From assembly GCF_014196345.1 (NCBI RefSeq), contig NZ_JACIDN010000011.1, forward strand, positions 102,895-166,894: a stretch of 64,000 nt of DNA. The letters are read 5' to 3'. Numbering within the stretch: position 1 is the first letter of the stretch; each line of letters starts with the position of its first letter. A program made the position numbers and the translations under genes. Below the pieces are notes generated by a model. That model had not been told where the DNA came from. It did not search any database and saw only the letters and a program-made list of their open reading frames with translations. Origin of the DNA: Methylobacterium brachythecii. GTDB lineage: Bacteria; Pseudomonadota; Alphaproteobacteria; Rhizobiales; Beijerinckiaceae. Positions 8,718 to 17,004 of the stretch are shown here, in pieces.

Positions 8718-10013
8718 TCAGCGCACGCCGAGCACCGGTAGCCATAGCGCCAGCGCCGCCAGGGTCACGAGGAGGACCGGCGGGGTGATGACCAGGCCGA
8801 CCCGCATGTACTGGCCCCAGGTGATGCGCTGGCCCTTGGTGGCGAGGACGTGCAGCCAGAGCAGGGTCGCCAGACTCCCGATGGGCGTGAACTTCGGGCC
8901 GAGGTCGCATCCGATGACGTTGGCGTAGACCATCAGCTCGCGCATCAGCGGCGACAGGTCGGGGGCATGCTGGATGGACAGCGCGCCCACGAGCACGCTC
9001 GGCATGTTGTTCATCACCGACGACAGGATCGCGGCGGCGACCCCCGTGCCGATGGTGGCCACGAACGGTCCGTGACCTGAGAGCCAGGTCAGCCCCTGAG
9101 CCAGGTAGTCGGTGAGGCCGGCGTTCTTCAGGCCGTAGACGACGAGGTACATGCCGAGGCTGAACAGGACGATCTGCCAGGGCGCGCCGGCGAGGACCTT
9201 GCGGATCGGGATCACCCGGCTCCGGTTGGCCAGCATCAGGAGAATGAGGGCGCCGGCGCAGGTCACGACCGAGACCGGCACGCCGAACGGGGCCGTCACG
9301 AAGTAGGCGACCAGCAAGAGACCGAGGAGCGGGAAGGCCGCCGTGAAGACGAGAGGATCCTTGATCGCGTGGCGTGGCGCTTCAAGCTCGGCCACCGGGT
9401 ACGTGGCCGGTAGGTCGCGCCGATAGAACAGCCACAGCACCACCAGGGTCGCGGCCAGCGAGACGAGGTTCACCGGCACCATCACGGAGGCGTAGCGGCT
9501 GAACGAGATGTCGAAGAAGTTCGCCGAGACGATATTGACGAGGTTCGAGATCACCAGTGGCAGGCTGGTCGAATCCGCGACGAACCCGCAGGCGACGATG
9601 AAGGCCAGGGCCGCCGCCGGCTTGAAATCCAGCCGGAGCAGGATGGCCAGCACGATGGGGGTGAGCAGCAGGGCCGCGCCGTCGTTGGCGAACACCGCGG
9701 CGATGGCGGCGCCGAGGAGGATCACCAGCGGGAACAGCAGGCGCCCCCGACCCCCGCCCCAGCGGGCGATGTGGAGGGCGGCCCAGTGGAAGAAGCCCGC
9801 CTCGTCGAGCAGCAGCGAGATGATGATGAGCGCCACGAAGGTGAAGGTCGCGTCCCAGACGATGTGCCAGACCATCGGGATGTCCCCGGGATGGATGACC
9901 CCGGTGGCCAGGGCCACGGCGGCCCCGATCAGGGCGCTCCATCCGATCCCGAAACCCTTCGGCTGCCAGATGACGAAGACGAGGGTGACCACGAAGATGG
10001 CGAGGGCGAGCAT
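8718..10013 (-). CDS. arsB: ArsB-type arsenite efflux permease
   Basis: Ion-transporter-superfamily membrane protein of 431 residues, the usual ArsB length (about 430), with 11-12 hydrophobic helices. Recognisable segments are LVILLGAAIAAVFANDGAAL, ISNLVNIVSANFF and the late SSVMNNMPSVLVGALSI, all typical of ArsB. It would extrude As(III) or Sb(III) driven by membrane potential. It lies 36 bases after arsC on the same strand within the arsR-arsC-arsB run. No ArsA ATPase is present, so it should act as a secondary carrier. Confidence 0.93.
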   Translation of the reverse strand: MLALAIFVVTLVFVIWQPKGFGIGWSALIGAAVALATGVIHPGDIPMVWHIVWDATFTFVALIIISLLLDEAGFFHWAALHIARWGGGRGRLLFPLVILLGAAIAAVFANDGAALLLTPIVLAILLRLDFKPAAALAFIVACGFVADSTSLPLVISNLVNIVSANFFDISFSRYASVMVPVNLVSLAATLVVLWLFYRRDLPATYPVAELEAPRHAIKDPLVFTAAFPLLGLLLVAYFVTAPFGVPVSVVTCAGALILLMLANRSRVIPIRKVLAGAPWQIVLFSLGMYLVVYGLKNAGLTDYLAQGLTWLSGHGPFVATIGTGVAAAILSSVMNNMPSVLVGALSIQHAPDLSPLMRELMVYANVIGCDLGPKFTPIGSLATLLWLHVLATKGQRITWGQYMRVGLVITPPVLLVTLAALALWLPVLGVR

Positions 10014-10049
10014 AGGGACCGTTTCTTGTTCTTGGGGGAGCGTCGGGGA

Positions 10050-10487
10050 TCAGGCGGTGGCGACCCGGCGCCCGTGCTCGTCGACGACGCGCTCGCCGTC
10101 CTCCTTGACGAACTCGCCCTGCTGGGACGGCAGGAGGTCGAGCACCACCTCGGACGGACGGCACAGGGCGACACCCTTCGGGCTCACCACTAGGGGGCGG
10201 TTGAGCAGGATCGGATGGGCCTCAATTGCATCGAGGAGCCGGTCATCCGACAGGGCCGTGTCGGCGAGGCCGAGCCCGGCATAGGGCGTCCCCTTCTCGC
10301 GGAGGAGGTCGCGCACGGTGATGCCGGCGCGTTCGGCAAGCTGGCGCACCATCGCCTGGTTCGGCGGCGTCTTGAGGTACTCGACCACGTGCGGCTCGAT
10401 GCCGGCGTTGCGGATCATCGCCAAGGTGTTGCGGGAGGTTCCGCAATCCGGGTTGTGGTAGATCACGACGTCGAACGGCTCAGGCAT
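10050..10487 (-). CDS. arsC: Arsenate reductase, glutaredoxin-dependent (ArsC)
   Basis: Cytoplasmic enzyme of 145 residues that reduces As(V) to As(III) with glutathione and glutaredoxin. The catalytic segment is YHNPDCGTSRNTLAMIRNAG, where the Cys and the downstream Arg residues form the anion site; RPLVVSPKGVALCRPSE near the C-terminus carries the second conserved arginine region. The ATG at 10487 overlaps the arsR stop by 8 bases. A longer in-frame extension inside arsR was rejected. The product feeds ArsB directly downstream. Confidence 0.95.
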   Translation of the reverse strand: MPEPFDVVIYHNPDCGTSRNTLAMIRNAGIEPHVVEYLKTPPNQAMVRQLAERAGITVRDLLREKGTPYAGLGLADTALSDDRLLDAIEAHPILLNRPLVVSPKGVALCRPSEVVLDLLPSQQGEFVKEDGERVVDEHGRRVATA

Positions 10488-10839
10488 GGGCGGTCTCTCC
10501 GGTGTTGCAGTCACTGGCTTCGAGCGCGGCGACCGCAGGGGCGCAGACCTCGGGCCGTCCCTGGCAGCAGTCGCGCATGAGGAACTGGACGAGGTCGGAC
10601 AGGCCGGCATAGGCGGCGCTGTAGATGACCGACTTGCCCTCCCGCCGGGACGCGATCAGCCCGGCGTGCGAGAGCTCCTTCAGGTGGAAGGACAGGTTGT
10701 TGCCGGCGATGCCCACCGTCTCGGCGAGCACGCCGGCTGCGAGACCGTCCGGGCCGACCGTGACGAGGGCGCGCACGACCCGAAGGCGGTGTTCCTGCCC
10801 GAGCGCGGCGAAGGCGGCGAGGGCTTGCCGTTCGTCCAT
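10480..10839 (-). CDS. arsR: ArsR-family arsenic-responsive repressor (copy 2)
   Basis: A 119-residue winged-helix repressor. The recognition helix region reads NNLSFHLKELSHAGLIASRR, and the sensing Cys cluster FLMRDCCQGRPEVC is near the C-terminus, as in copy 1. It heads the arsR-arsC-arsB run and is divergent from arsH with about 50 bases between starts. The two ArsR copies are clearly paralogous but differ in sequence and in their presumed operators. Confidence 0.92.
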   Translation of the reverse strand: MDERQALAAFAALGQEHRLRVVRALVTVGPDGLAAGVLAETVGIAGNNLSFHLKELSHAGLIASRREGKSVIYSAAYAGLSDLVQFLMRDCCQGRPEVCAPAVAALEASDCNTGETAHA

Positions 10840-10849
10840 CGAATGACCT

Positions 10850-10867
10850 ACATATCAACGTATGTTG
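10850..10867. promoter_or_regulatory. Probable ArsR operator between arsR copy 2 and arsH
   Basis: Nested dyads occupy the short divergent gap: ACATA/TATGT with a 6-base spacer (10850-10865) and CAAC/GTTG with a 4-base spacer (10856-10867). The site lies 11 bases upstream of the arsR ATG and about 25 bases upstream of arsH, so one repressor could control both directions. Confidence 0.5.
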
Positions 10868-10889
10868 AAACGTAGAGGAATGATCCGCC

Positions 10890-11642
10890 TTGGACAAGCC
10901 TTGCCAGCCGTTCACCGACGGTATGCCGAACCTGAGCGACGTGCACTTCGAGGTGCCGACCGCCGAGCGGGTCTCGGCGACGGCACCGCTCGCCCACGCG
11001 CCGCGGTTCCTGGTCCTCTACGGGTCGCTCCGGGAGCGCTCGTTCAGCCGCTTCCTGGCCTATGAGGCGGCCCGGTTGCTGGAGGCGATGGGGGGCGAGG
11101 TCAGGATCTACGACGCCCACGGCCTGCCGCTGCCGGACGACGCGACGGCCGACCATCCCAAGGTCCAGGAACTCCGAAACCTCTCGATCTGGTCCGAGGG
11201 GCACGTCTGGGTCAGCCCGGAGCGCCACGGGGCCATGACCGGGGTGATGAAGAGCCAGATCGACTGGCTGCCCCTGTCCGAGGGTTCGGTGCGGCCCACG
11301 CAGGGACGGACCCTGGCCGTCATGCAGGTCTCCGGCGGCTCGCAGTCGTTCAACGCCGTCAACGGCCTTCGCGTCCTCGGCCGCTGGATGCGGATGATCA
11401 CCATCCCGAACCAGTCCTCGGTGCCGATGGCCTACAAGGAGTTCGACGAGGCCGGCCGGATGAAGGCCGGGCCCCTCTACGACCGCGTAGTCGACGTCTG
11501 CGAGGAGCTGACGAAGTTCACGCTCCTGACCCGCGGGCGGGCGGACTACCTCGTGGACCGCTACTCGGAGCGCAAGGAGCGGGAACCGGACCGCCTCAAG
11601 TCGGTCGCCGCCGACATCGGGTTCGTCAGGAGATCCTCGTGA
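10890..11642 (+). CDS. arsH: ArsH, NADPH-dependent FMN oxidoreductase
   Basis: Flavodoxin-fold enzyme of about 250 residues. The FMN phosphate loop is FLVLYGSLRERSFSRFLAYE; other ArsH signatures are WVSPERHGAMTGVMKSQIDW and the GGSQSFNAVNGLRVLGRWM stretch. ArsH oxidises trivalent organoarsenicals or reduces flavins and metals. The TTG at 10890 has an AGAGGA ribosome-binding site about 10 bases ahead; the alternative ATG at 10923 would remove 11 residues. It is the only ars gene here on the plus strand. Confidence 0.93.
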   Translation: MDKPCQPFTDGMPNLSDVHFEVPTAERVSATAPLAHAPRFLVLYGSLRERSFSRFLAYEAARLLEAMGGEVRIYDAHGLPLPDDATADHPKVQELRNLSIWSEGHVWVSPERHGAMTGVMKSQIDWLPLSEGSVRPTQGRTLAVMQVSGGSQSFNAVNGLRVLGRWMRMITIPNQSSVPMAYKEFDEAGRMKAGPLYDRVVDVCEELTKFTLLTRGRADYLVDRYSERKEREPDRLKSVAADIGFVRRSS

Positions 11643-11662
11643 CCGGCCCGGGGACCGGCGGC

Positions 11663-11681
11663 GGATCGTGACGCACGATCC
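11663..11681 (+). terminator. Perfect hairpin downstream of arsH
   Basis: GGATCGTG and CACGATCC form a perfect 8-bp stem with a 3-base loop, 20 bases after the arsH stop. No T-run follows, so it is a weak intrinsic-terminator candidate or an mRNA-stabilising hairpin. Confidence 0.3.
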
Positions 11682-11815
11682 TGAGCCAGATCGTCATGGT
11701 AGACGGACCGTCCATCCCGGAAGCGGGCAACGGAACGCGCGTCCCGCCATGCGCTGCCCTCAACGTCGCGGATCCCCCTGCCCGAGGGCCGTCCTGCAAG
11801 GGCTCGGGCGCGTCA

Positions 11816-13117
11816 CTACTGGGGCACGGCGACCGCTGGATTGTCGGCGCGGACCGAAGACCGGACCTGTGCAGGGTCCACCCTCTTCCGTTCGGCCCAT
11901 TCGATCAGGTTCTTGGGACGGTATTCCGGATCGGCACGCCAGCGGTCGAAGACCGATGTGTCGATGGTCTCGTTGACGTTGGTGTGGCTACCGTCCGGGC
12001 GCTGTTCCGGCTCCTGTCCGATGATGCGGTACAGCGGCGACGAGACCAGCTTGTAGAGCCCACGTCCGAAAAGAGCGTAGGAATCGACGGTCGGGGCCTT
12101 GAGCGCGTCGCCGTCGAACTCGACCTCGGATCGGAACTGGAGGCCGTGCGACTGCGCCTTCTCCATGATCCAGCGCAGGGGTGCCTGCGCGAGGAGGTCG
12201 GTCTCGTAGCCGCCGCCGACGTTGGCGTGGGCGCCGACGAACCAGCGTTGCTCGACGCTGGCCAACGTTCGCGGCGTCGCGAAGACGGCCTTCTCGTTAT
12301 TCGACCGGTGCACGTCCCACAGCGTCGGCGCGAAGTCCTCGCGGTGCTCGTCGATCGCCAGGGCATGGTAGCCGTTCAGGATGTGGATGCGCAGCCCCGT
12401 CTGCAGATAGTCGAACGACGAGCGGCTGACCCCCGGTATCTTGCCGGTCGCGAGGCCCAGGGAACCCACCGTGTCCCAGACGCCGATCATCTTCACGTTG
12501 GCCGGCTGGGAATACTTGAGAAGCCATCTCTCCTGATCCGTGAGCTTGCCGGTGTCCCCCGCCTGCTCGGCCTCCTTCAACCTCCAAATGCTTTCCTCGT
12601 CGCCCTTCCGATAGCGCCTGAAGAGTTCCGAGGTGCCGATCGGCGATCCCGCCTTCAGGATGCCGTCGATCGCGACGAGCCCCGCGAGGCTCCGGGCCGT
12701 GAACGCGCCGCGGCTGAAGCCGAAAATGAAGATCTCATCCCCTTCGTTGTAATTCTCGATCAGCCATTCGTAGGCGAGGCGGATGTTGTCATCGAGCCCA
12801 TGGCCGAAGACGCCGCCGAGGAAACCATTGACGCCGAGGCCGTAGTACACGAGCTGTGGTCGGCCGTCCTTGCCCTTGGACGCCGTGAGCGCCCGCATGC
12901 GCCAGACGTTCGTGTTGCTGTCGACGCTGTTCCAGGTGCCGTCGAGGTACACGACGAGACGCTTCTGCTGGAGGTCCGCGCCGGCGAAGTTCGGTTGGGT
13001 GCCGCCCTTCTCCGAGGGGCGGGTGACGATCACCGCGACGGCGACCAGGGCGAGGAGCGCGGCCGCGGCGCCCGCCCAGAGCAGGATCCGCTCGATCCAC
13101 CTGAAAGCTTTTCTCAT
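11816..13117 (-). CDS. DUF2235 alpha/beta-hydrolase, membrane anchored
   Basis: Protein of about 433 residues. One N-terminal helix (ILLWAGAAAALLALVAVAVI) anchors it, leaving a large soluble domain. DUF2235 features are visible: RLVVYLDGTWNSVDSNTNVW near residue 55, the nucleophile elbow IFIFGFSRGAFTARSLAGL (GFSRG), VWDTVGSLGLATGK, and WFVGAHANVGGGYE with a probable catalytic His. Relatives include Tle1-type phospholipase effectors of type VI secretion, but no T6SS gene is near. The ATG at 13117 is preferred to a TTG further up. It stands alone between the ars and Kiwa-like genes. A lipase or effector role is an inference from fold. Confidence 0.8.
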   Translation of the reverse strand: MRKAFRWIERILLWAGAAAALLALVAVAVIVTRPSEKGGTQPNFAGADLQQKRLVVYLDGTWNSVDSNTNVWRMRALTASKGKDGRPQLVYYGLGVNGFLGGVFGHGLDDNIRLAYEWLIENYNEGDEIFIFGFSRGAFTARSLAGLVAIDGILKAGSPIGTSELFRRYRKGDEESIWRLKEAEQAGDTGKLTDQERWLLKYSQPANVKMIGVWDTVGSLGLATGKIPGVSRSSFDYLQTGLRIHILNGYHALAIDEHREDFAPTLWDVHRSNNEKAVFATPRTLASVEQRWFVGAHANVGGGYETDLLAQAPLRWIMEKAQSHGLQFRSEVEFDGDALKAPTVDSYALFGRGLYKLVSSPLYRIIGQEPEQRPDGSHTNVNETIDTSVFDRWRADPEYRPKNLIEWAERKRVDPAQVRSSVRADNPAVAVPQ

Positions 13118-13602
13118 GGTGCCCCGACGGATCAAACTTAAGGAACAAAACGGGTTCAGAAACCCTAACTTCCCTATTCGGCCGAGGTTGCCACCGGTCG
13201 ACGACTTTGCGTGAATAGCGTTCTAGCCGAGGCATCGAGCGGTCGACGGTTGTCGGGACTTGGTCACGCGGTCACCACGCAATCGCCTGGCCGGGTAAAG
13301 GCGGGCACCGACGTCGGGGGTCGGTTGGTGGGACTTCGCGCCCGTGGGCCTTGAGCGGATCTGCGAACGCCTGGCCTAGGACGCGGCCGCCGGGGCCGGG
13401 CGAGCCGGTGGCGCATCCTGAGCGTTGCCAGACCGCGCCCTTCGTGGTTCCCGCACTTTCGCCACGTCCACCGGTGGGCGGGCAACCAGTGTCCGACAGG
13501 TCGAAAACAAGCACGACCGCCCCCATTTGAGATCAGGTCCAGTCCATGTCGGGCGGTCCTCCATGGGATCTGGCGGATACGGACCGTCGAGAGACAAAGG
13601 GA
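13118..13602. other. Intergenic gap between the DUF2235 gene and kwaA
   Basis: About 485 bases that must hold divergent promoters for the DUF2235 gene and the kwaA-kwaB pair. No convincing gene, hairpin or repeat was found. An alternative kwaA start at 13546 falls inside it. Confidence 0.4.
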
Positions 13603-14211
13603 ATGCAGCTCAGGATCCTCGTCGCGGCCGCGATCTACCTCGGGTCCTACCTGCCGCTCGCCGTGATCCTGCTCGCCCAGGACGTCGACGCCGGGGCCGT
13701 GAGGCGGGGGATCTGCCCCATGGCGTCGATGGTCGCCCTGGAGTGCGCGAGTCCCCTCAGGAACCCCGTCTGGTCGCTGTCGGCGGTGGCGATCTGTGCG
13801 ATCGGCATGGCGGTCACCTTCCTCGCCCTTCGCCTCGTGCGGAAGCCGCATCGCGTGAGGGTGACGGAGAGCAAGCACATCCCCGCCGACCTCATCAATT
13901 ACGTGATCCCCTACGTCGTCTCCTTCATCAGCCTCGAATACGACCAGCCCCTCAAGCTGATCGGGTTTGCCGTTTTCCTGATCTGGATCTTCTGGATCAC
14001 CTACAGATCCGGACAGATCGTCCTCAATCCCGTCCTCGCCGCGTTCGGTTGGAAGTTGTTCGAGGTCAAGTACATATACGACGCCGGCAGGGGAACGTTC
14101 GTAGGTCGGATGCTGTCTAGGGTCGATGTCGAGCCCGACCGCGAGTACCACCATGGGGCCCTGCAGGACGTGATGGTCGTGCGGGAGGACGGGAAGAGCG
14201 ACACGGCATGA
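13603..14211 (+). CDS. kwaA: Kiwa-like membrane component KwaA
   Basis: Membrane protein of about 202 residues with four predicted helices: LVAAAIYLGSYLPLAVILLA, SLSAVAICAIGMAVTFLAL, LINYVIPYVVSFISL and LKLIGFAVFLIWIFWITY, followed by a soluble C-terminal tail. This matches KwaA of the Kiwa anti-phage system, a four-helix inner-membrane protein, in size and topology. The main support is its ATGA overlap with a DUF4868-like gene, the Kiwa hallmark pairing. The ATG at 13603 puts the first helix at the N-terminus; an ATG at 13546 would add 19 polar residues. Sequence identity alone would not prove the call. Confidence 0.68.
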   Translation: MQLRILVAAAIYLGSYLPLAVILLAQDVDAGAVRRGICPMASMVALECASPLRNPVWSLSAVAICAIGMAVTFLALRLVRKPHRVRVTESKHIPADLINYVIPYVVSFISLEYDQPLKLIGFAVFLIWIFWITYRSGQIVLNPVLAAFGWKLFEVKYIYDAGRGTFVGRMLSRVDVEPDREYHHGALQDVMVVREDGKSDTA

Positions 14212-15128
14212 CGACGCTTGCGGACCTCAAGGCCTTCGACCTCGCCGCGGCGGAGGTCACCGTATGGGTGTTCAAGACGTCGCCGGGGGAAGGCGGCCGG
14301 CCGAGGTTCTCGGGTCGTTGGGTCGGCATCACGGACGAGCTCGCTGCGAGGCTCAAGGATGCGGTCGGGTCATGCGTGGGTCCGATCACCGAGACCATCG
14401 CTTACGACATCCTGGCGCAAAACAACGAGGCCAGCGCCCTCACCATCCAGGCGGACGAGACGCACGCGCACCTGATCTTCGAGGCAGTCGCCAACCCGAC
14501 GCCGGCCAGGAAGGTTCGCGGCGCGCACGACCTGGCGAACGGCAAGTTCTGCGTGGCGAGGTTCGTCCTCGACGGAAGGACGTTGCTGGCCGTGCGCAAG
14601 ACCGACGCCTCCTGGTCCACGAGGAGGACGTCCGGCCTGATCCGGATGATCTACGCGGACGAGGAACTGGACGTCGACGAGGAGCCCACCTTCGCCATCC
14701 GGCCCGAGTTCGATTTCTTCGTCCTGGACGACGAGGTCTTCGTCCGCAGCAAGGCCCACTTCGAGACGGTGCTGTCCTACAAGGCCGGTCATGAGACGGC
14801 GTTCACGACGTTGAAGGCGGAGCCCGCCTTCGCCGGCATCTTCACCGACCTCGGTCCCTTGAACGACTACGTCGGCACGAACAGGATCCATCTCCGCCGT
14901 GCGGTCGCGATCCAGCAGAAGGGCCTCTACAAGGATGCGGCCTTCATGGCACGGCTCCTCGCCGAACATGCGGAGATGAACCTGGCCATCACCTTCGACG
15001 ACGCAGGGCGGATCGTGCCCACCGTGGAAAGCGGTCGGGATATCTTTCAGGCGCTCCTGAACCACCGTCTGGAATCGCGCCTGACGCTAGAGATGTTCGA
15101 CGTTCCGAGCACCGAGCGAGTTGGTTGA
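14208..15128 (+). CDS. kwaB: Kiwa-like effector KwaB (DUF4868-like)
   Basis: Soluble protein of 306 residues without membrane segments. The layout fits DUF4868: an N-terminal half with short beta elements (AEVTVWVFKT, GRWVGITDELAARLKDAV), a middle AIRPEFDFFVLDDEVFVRSK box followed by HFETVLSY, and a helical C-terminal part. The fDfFvldd-vfv-k-hFE pattern is the most family-like piece. In known Kiwa systems KwaB is the DNA-binding partner that acts with membrane KwaA against phage DNA replication. The start overlaps the kwaA stop (ATGA). Family assignment is from recalled motif patterns. Confidence 0.7.
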   Translation: MTTLADLKAFDLAAAEVTVWVFKTSPGEGGRPRFSGRWVGITDELAARLKDAVGSCVGPITETIAYDILAQNNEASALTIQADETHAHLIFEAVANPTPARKVRGAHDLANGKFCVARFVLDGRTLLAVRKTDASWSTRRTSGLIRMIYADEELDVDEEPTFAIRPEFDFFVLDDEVFVRSKAHFETVLSYKAGHETAFTTLKAEPAFAGIFTDLGPLNDYVGTNRIHLRRAVAIQQKGLYKDAAFMARLLAEHAEMNLAITFDDAGRIVPTVESGRDIFQALLNHRLESRLTLEMFDVPSTERVG

Positions 15129-15218
15129 GGGTTTCGCTCCGACCGACGGCATGGCTAGGCTATGAAACGGCGAGGAGGAAATCCAAGCTCGACACTGCGT
15201 TCGGCGCGACCTTTACGT

Positions 15219-16673
15219 CTAGCTACGCATGCGCGCCCGGAACTCAAGCTTGCGGCGTTGTTCACCGCTTTCCGAGTTCAGAAGAAAGGCCTCGTACGCC
15301 TCCACCCTCCTCACGGCCTCGGCTTGGAGCAATCCGGCGAGACCCGTCTCGCTGCGGTCGTAGAGAAGCTCGGCGAAGCGGTCTTGGATCAGCCAGGACT
15401 CGATGCCTTCGTCGTTGATCGCCGAAAGCGGCAGGACAGTTTCCTCCCTCAGGTCCGCGAAGTGACGCCAAGCGAACAAGGCGTCCCGATCACCGCCGTC
15501 CAGGAGTAGCCTACAAGTCTCCGGTGTGACGGGCAGGAAGCGGCGGCAGTACCTCGCTTCCCCGATGCCCATTGCACTGTCCTCACCGAACGCCTCGGTG
15601 ACGTAGGCACGGAAATCGGGGCATGCGTTCCGCAGCGGCGACGTTATCTCGACGTAATGGATGCCATCGGAGGCCGCGCTCGCGTTGCCGCGCTCCGGGA
15701 TGCCTGCGCATTCCAGATGCCTCGGTAGCTGAGGATGTTCGGAAGCCCAATCCTCCGCGAAGGATGTCCCCGCGTAGACGACATGGTCGATGGTGAAGGT
15801 CATGCGCAGCCCCTTGCCACGCTCCAAGTTCACGCCGAGACCGACTTTTTCACAGATGACGGCGTTCTCGCGTCCAACCTCGTGCATCCGCGGCGACGGG
15901 AAAAAGAGGAAGCTTCCCTCCTCCTTCGCCCGAGCCTCTTCCATCCTCTCCGCCTCGTCCCGGCGGTGGACGACGCAATCGCCCTCCGCGACCGCCCGGG
16001 TCCTGATCGGCACCCAGGGCATGACACCATAGGCGTAGGCGCCGACGTCGCGCCCGACATGGGACATCTCGCCGGTCGAGCGGTCGAAATCGAGGTCGAG
16101 ACGGTCGGCGCCGGCGAGGCAGCGCGCGAGCTCGAAGCGACGGCTCGCCTTGCCGAGCCAGGTCGCGATGCTCGAACCGTCTTCTGCGATCTCCGCATGC
16201 GGCTCCCGCTCGACCTTCTCGCGGAACTGGTCGAGGTAGCCCCCGACGGCCTCGGCCAGTTCCGCCATCATCGAGTCCTCGTCGACCTCGCGCCCGGCCG
16301 CGCGAGCTGCCAGGGCAACCGCCCTGACGTTGCCAACGTGCGCGCAGATGCCCTTGGCCAAGGGACGGGCGAGCGCGACGGTGCCCGTGGCCATCTCCGC
16401 CTCGGTCAGGAAGAAGCGATAGGTCTGCTCACGGGTCGTGGCGCTGCCGTCGCGCTGTAGGACGGTGGTGGGCTTCAGTCCGTGCTGGCGGACCAGCTCG
16501 GTCACCACGCGGGTGGCAGCCAACGCCTCCTCCCGGGACAGCTTCAGGCGCCCCTTCCAACGGCTCCCCTTCGCCGTCCGACGGACGGCCTCGGCGAGAA
16601 GGTGGCGAGGGTGCAGCTTCTCCAACGCGTCGTGGATGATGGCTTCCACCGCAGTGCTGGTCCGCTCGATCAT
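15219..16673 (-). CDS. Uncharacterised 484-residue protein in the defence block
   Basis: A long real-looking ORF, convergent with kwaB and divergent from the three-gene ATPase operon. No known domain was recognised. The N-terminal ~180 residues look helical (LAEAVRRTAKGSRWKGRLKL, AVALAARAAGREVDEDSMMA); the rest is mixed, with the GYLDQFREKVEREPHAEIAE stretch, MPWVPIRTRAV, and FLFFPSPRMHEVGRENAVIC. There is no P-loop, signal peptide or membrane helix. Its place between two defence-like units suggests it may be a defence gene or a host or phage-derived regulator; that is guilt by association only. Confidence 0.65.
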   Translation of the reverse strand: MIERTSTAVEAIIHDALEKLHPRHLLAEAVRRTAKGSRWKGRLKLSREEALAATRVVTELVRQHGLKPTTVLQRDGSATTREQTYRFFLTEAEMATGTVALARPLAKGICAHVGNVRAVALAARAAGREVDEDSMMAELAEAVGGYLDQFREKVEREPHAEIAEDGSSIATWLGKASRRFELARCLAGADRLDLDFDRSTGEMSHVGRDVGAYAYGVMPWVPIRTRAVAEGDCVVHRRDEAERMEEARAKEEGSFLFFPSPRMHEVGRENAVICEKVGLGVNLERGKGLRMTFTIDHVVYAGTSFAEDWASEHPQLPRHLECAGIPERGNASAASDGIHYVEITSPLRNACPDFRAYVTEAFGEDSAMGIGEARYCRRFLPVTPETCRLLLDGGDRDALFAWRHFADLREETVLPLSAINDEGIESWLIQDRFAELLYDRSETGLAGLLQAEAVRRVEAYEAFLLNSESGEQRRKLEFRARMRS

Positions 16674-17004
16674 GGCCGTGCTCCGATCCGTTGAGATGGC
16701 CCAAGGCTAGGTCTAGCGAGCCCCTGCCGGGTATCTGATTATGCAGGATCGATCATCTTGCGTTTCGTAGAACCTGACGGCGTGATTTTGTATAACGTAG
16801 GGCATTGCCTCGTGCGGCAGTCATGAAGGATGGGTGGGTACCAATCCTGTCGGTGTTCGGAACCCGCGATCGAACTGACCACGCCGTCCGTGTCGGAGTA
16901 AGCTAGCTTTTCGTCGAAGGGAGAACCGAACAGGAACCTAGGCTTGGCCACGCGCATTGAATATGCTCGCGCTTCCATGACCTGTGCGCGCAAGATCAGT
17001 CTCG
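16674..17004. other. Divergent promoter gap upstream of the three-gene operon
   Basis: About 330 bases between the 484-residue gene and the small first gene of the ATPase operon. It must hold both promoters. A short leftward frame here (16739-16993) has no family-like features and was not accepted as a gene. No clear operator or hairpin was seen. Confidence 0.35.

Noticed and set aside
11816..13117. Type VI secretion effector locus
   Set aside because: The DUF2235 protein has its own membrane anchor and no VgrG, PAAR or immunity gene is nearby.
13264..14154. 296-residue minus-strand ORF
   Set aside because: Antisense shadow of kwaA with His/Asp/Arg-rich composition.
16739..16993. 84-residue minus-strand ORF upstream of the three-gene operon
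   Set aside because: No ribosome-binding site or recognisable features, and it fills the expected promoter gap.
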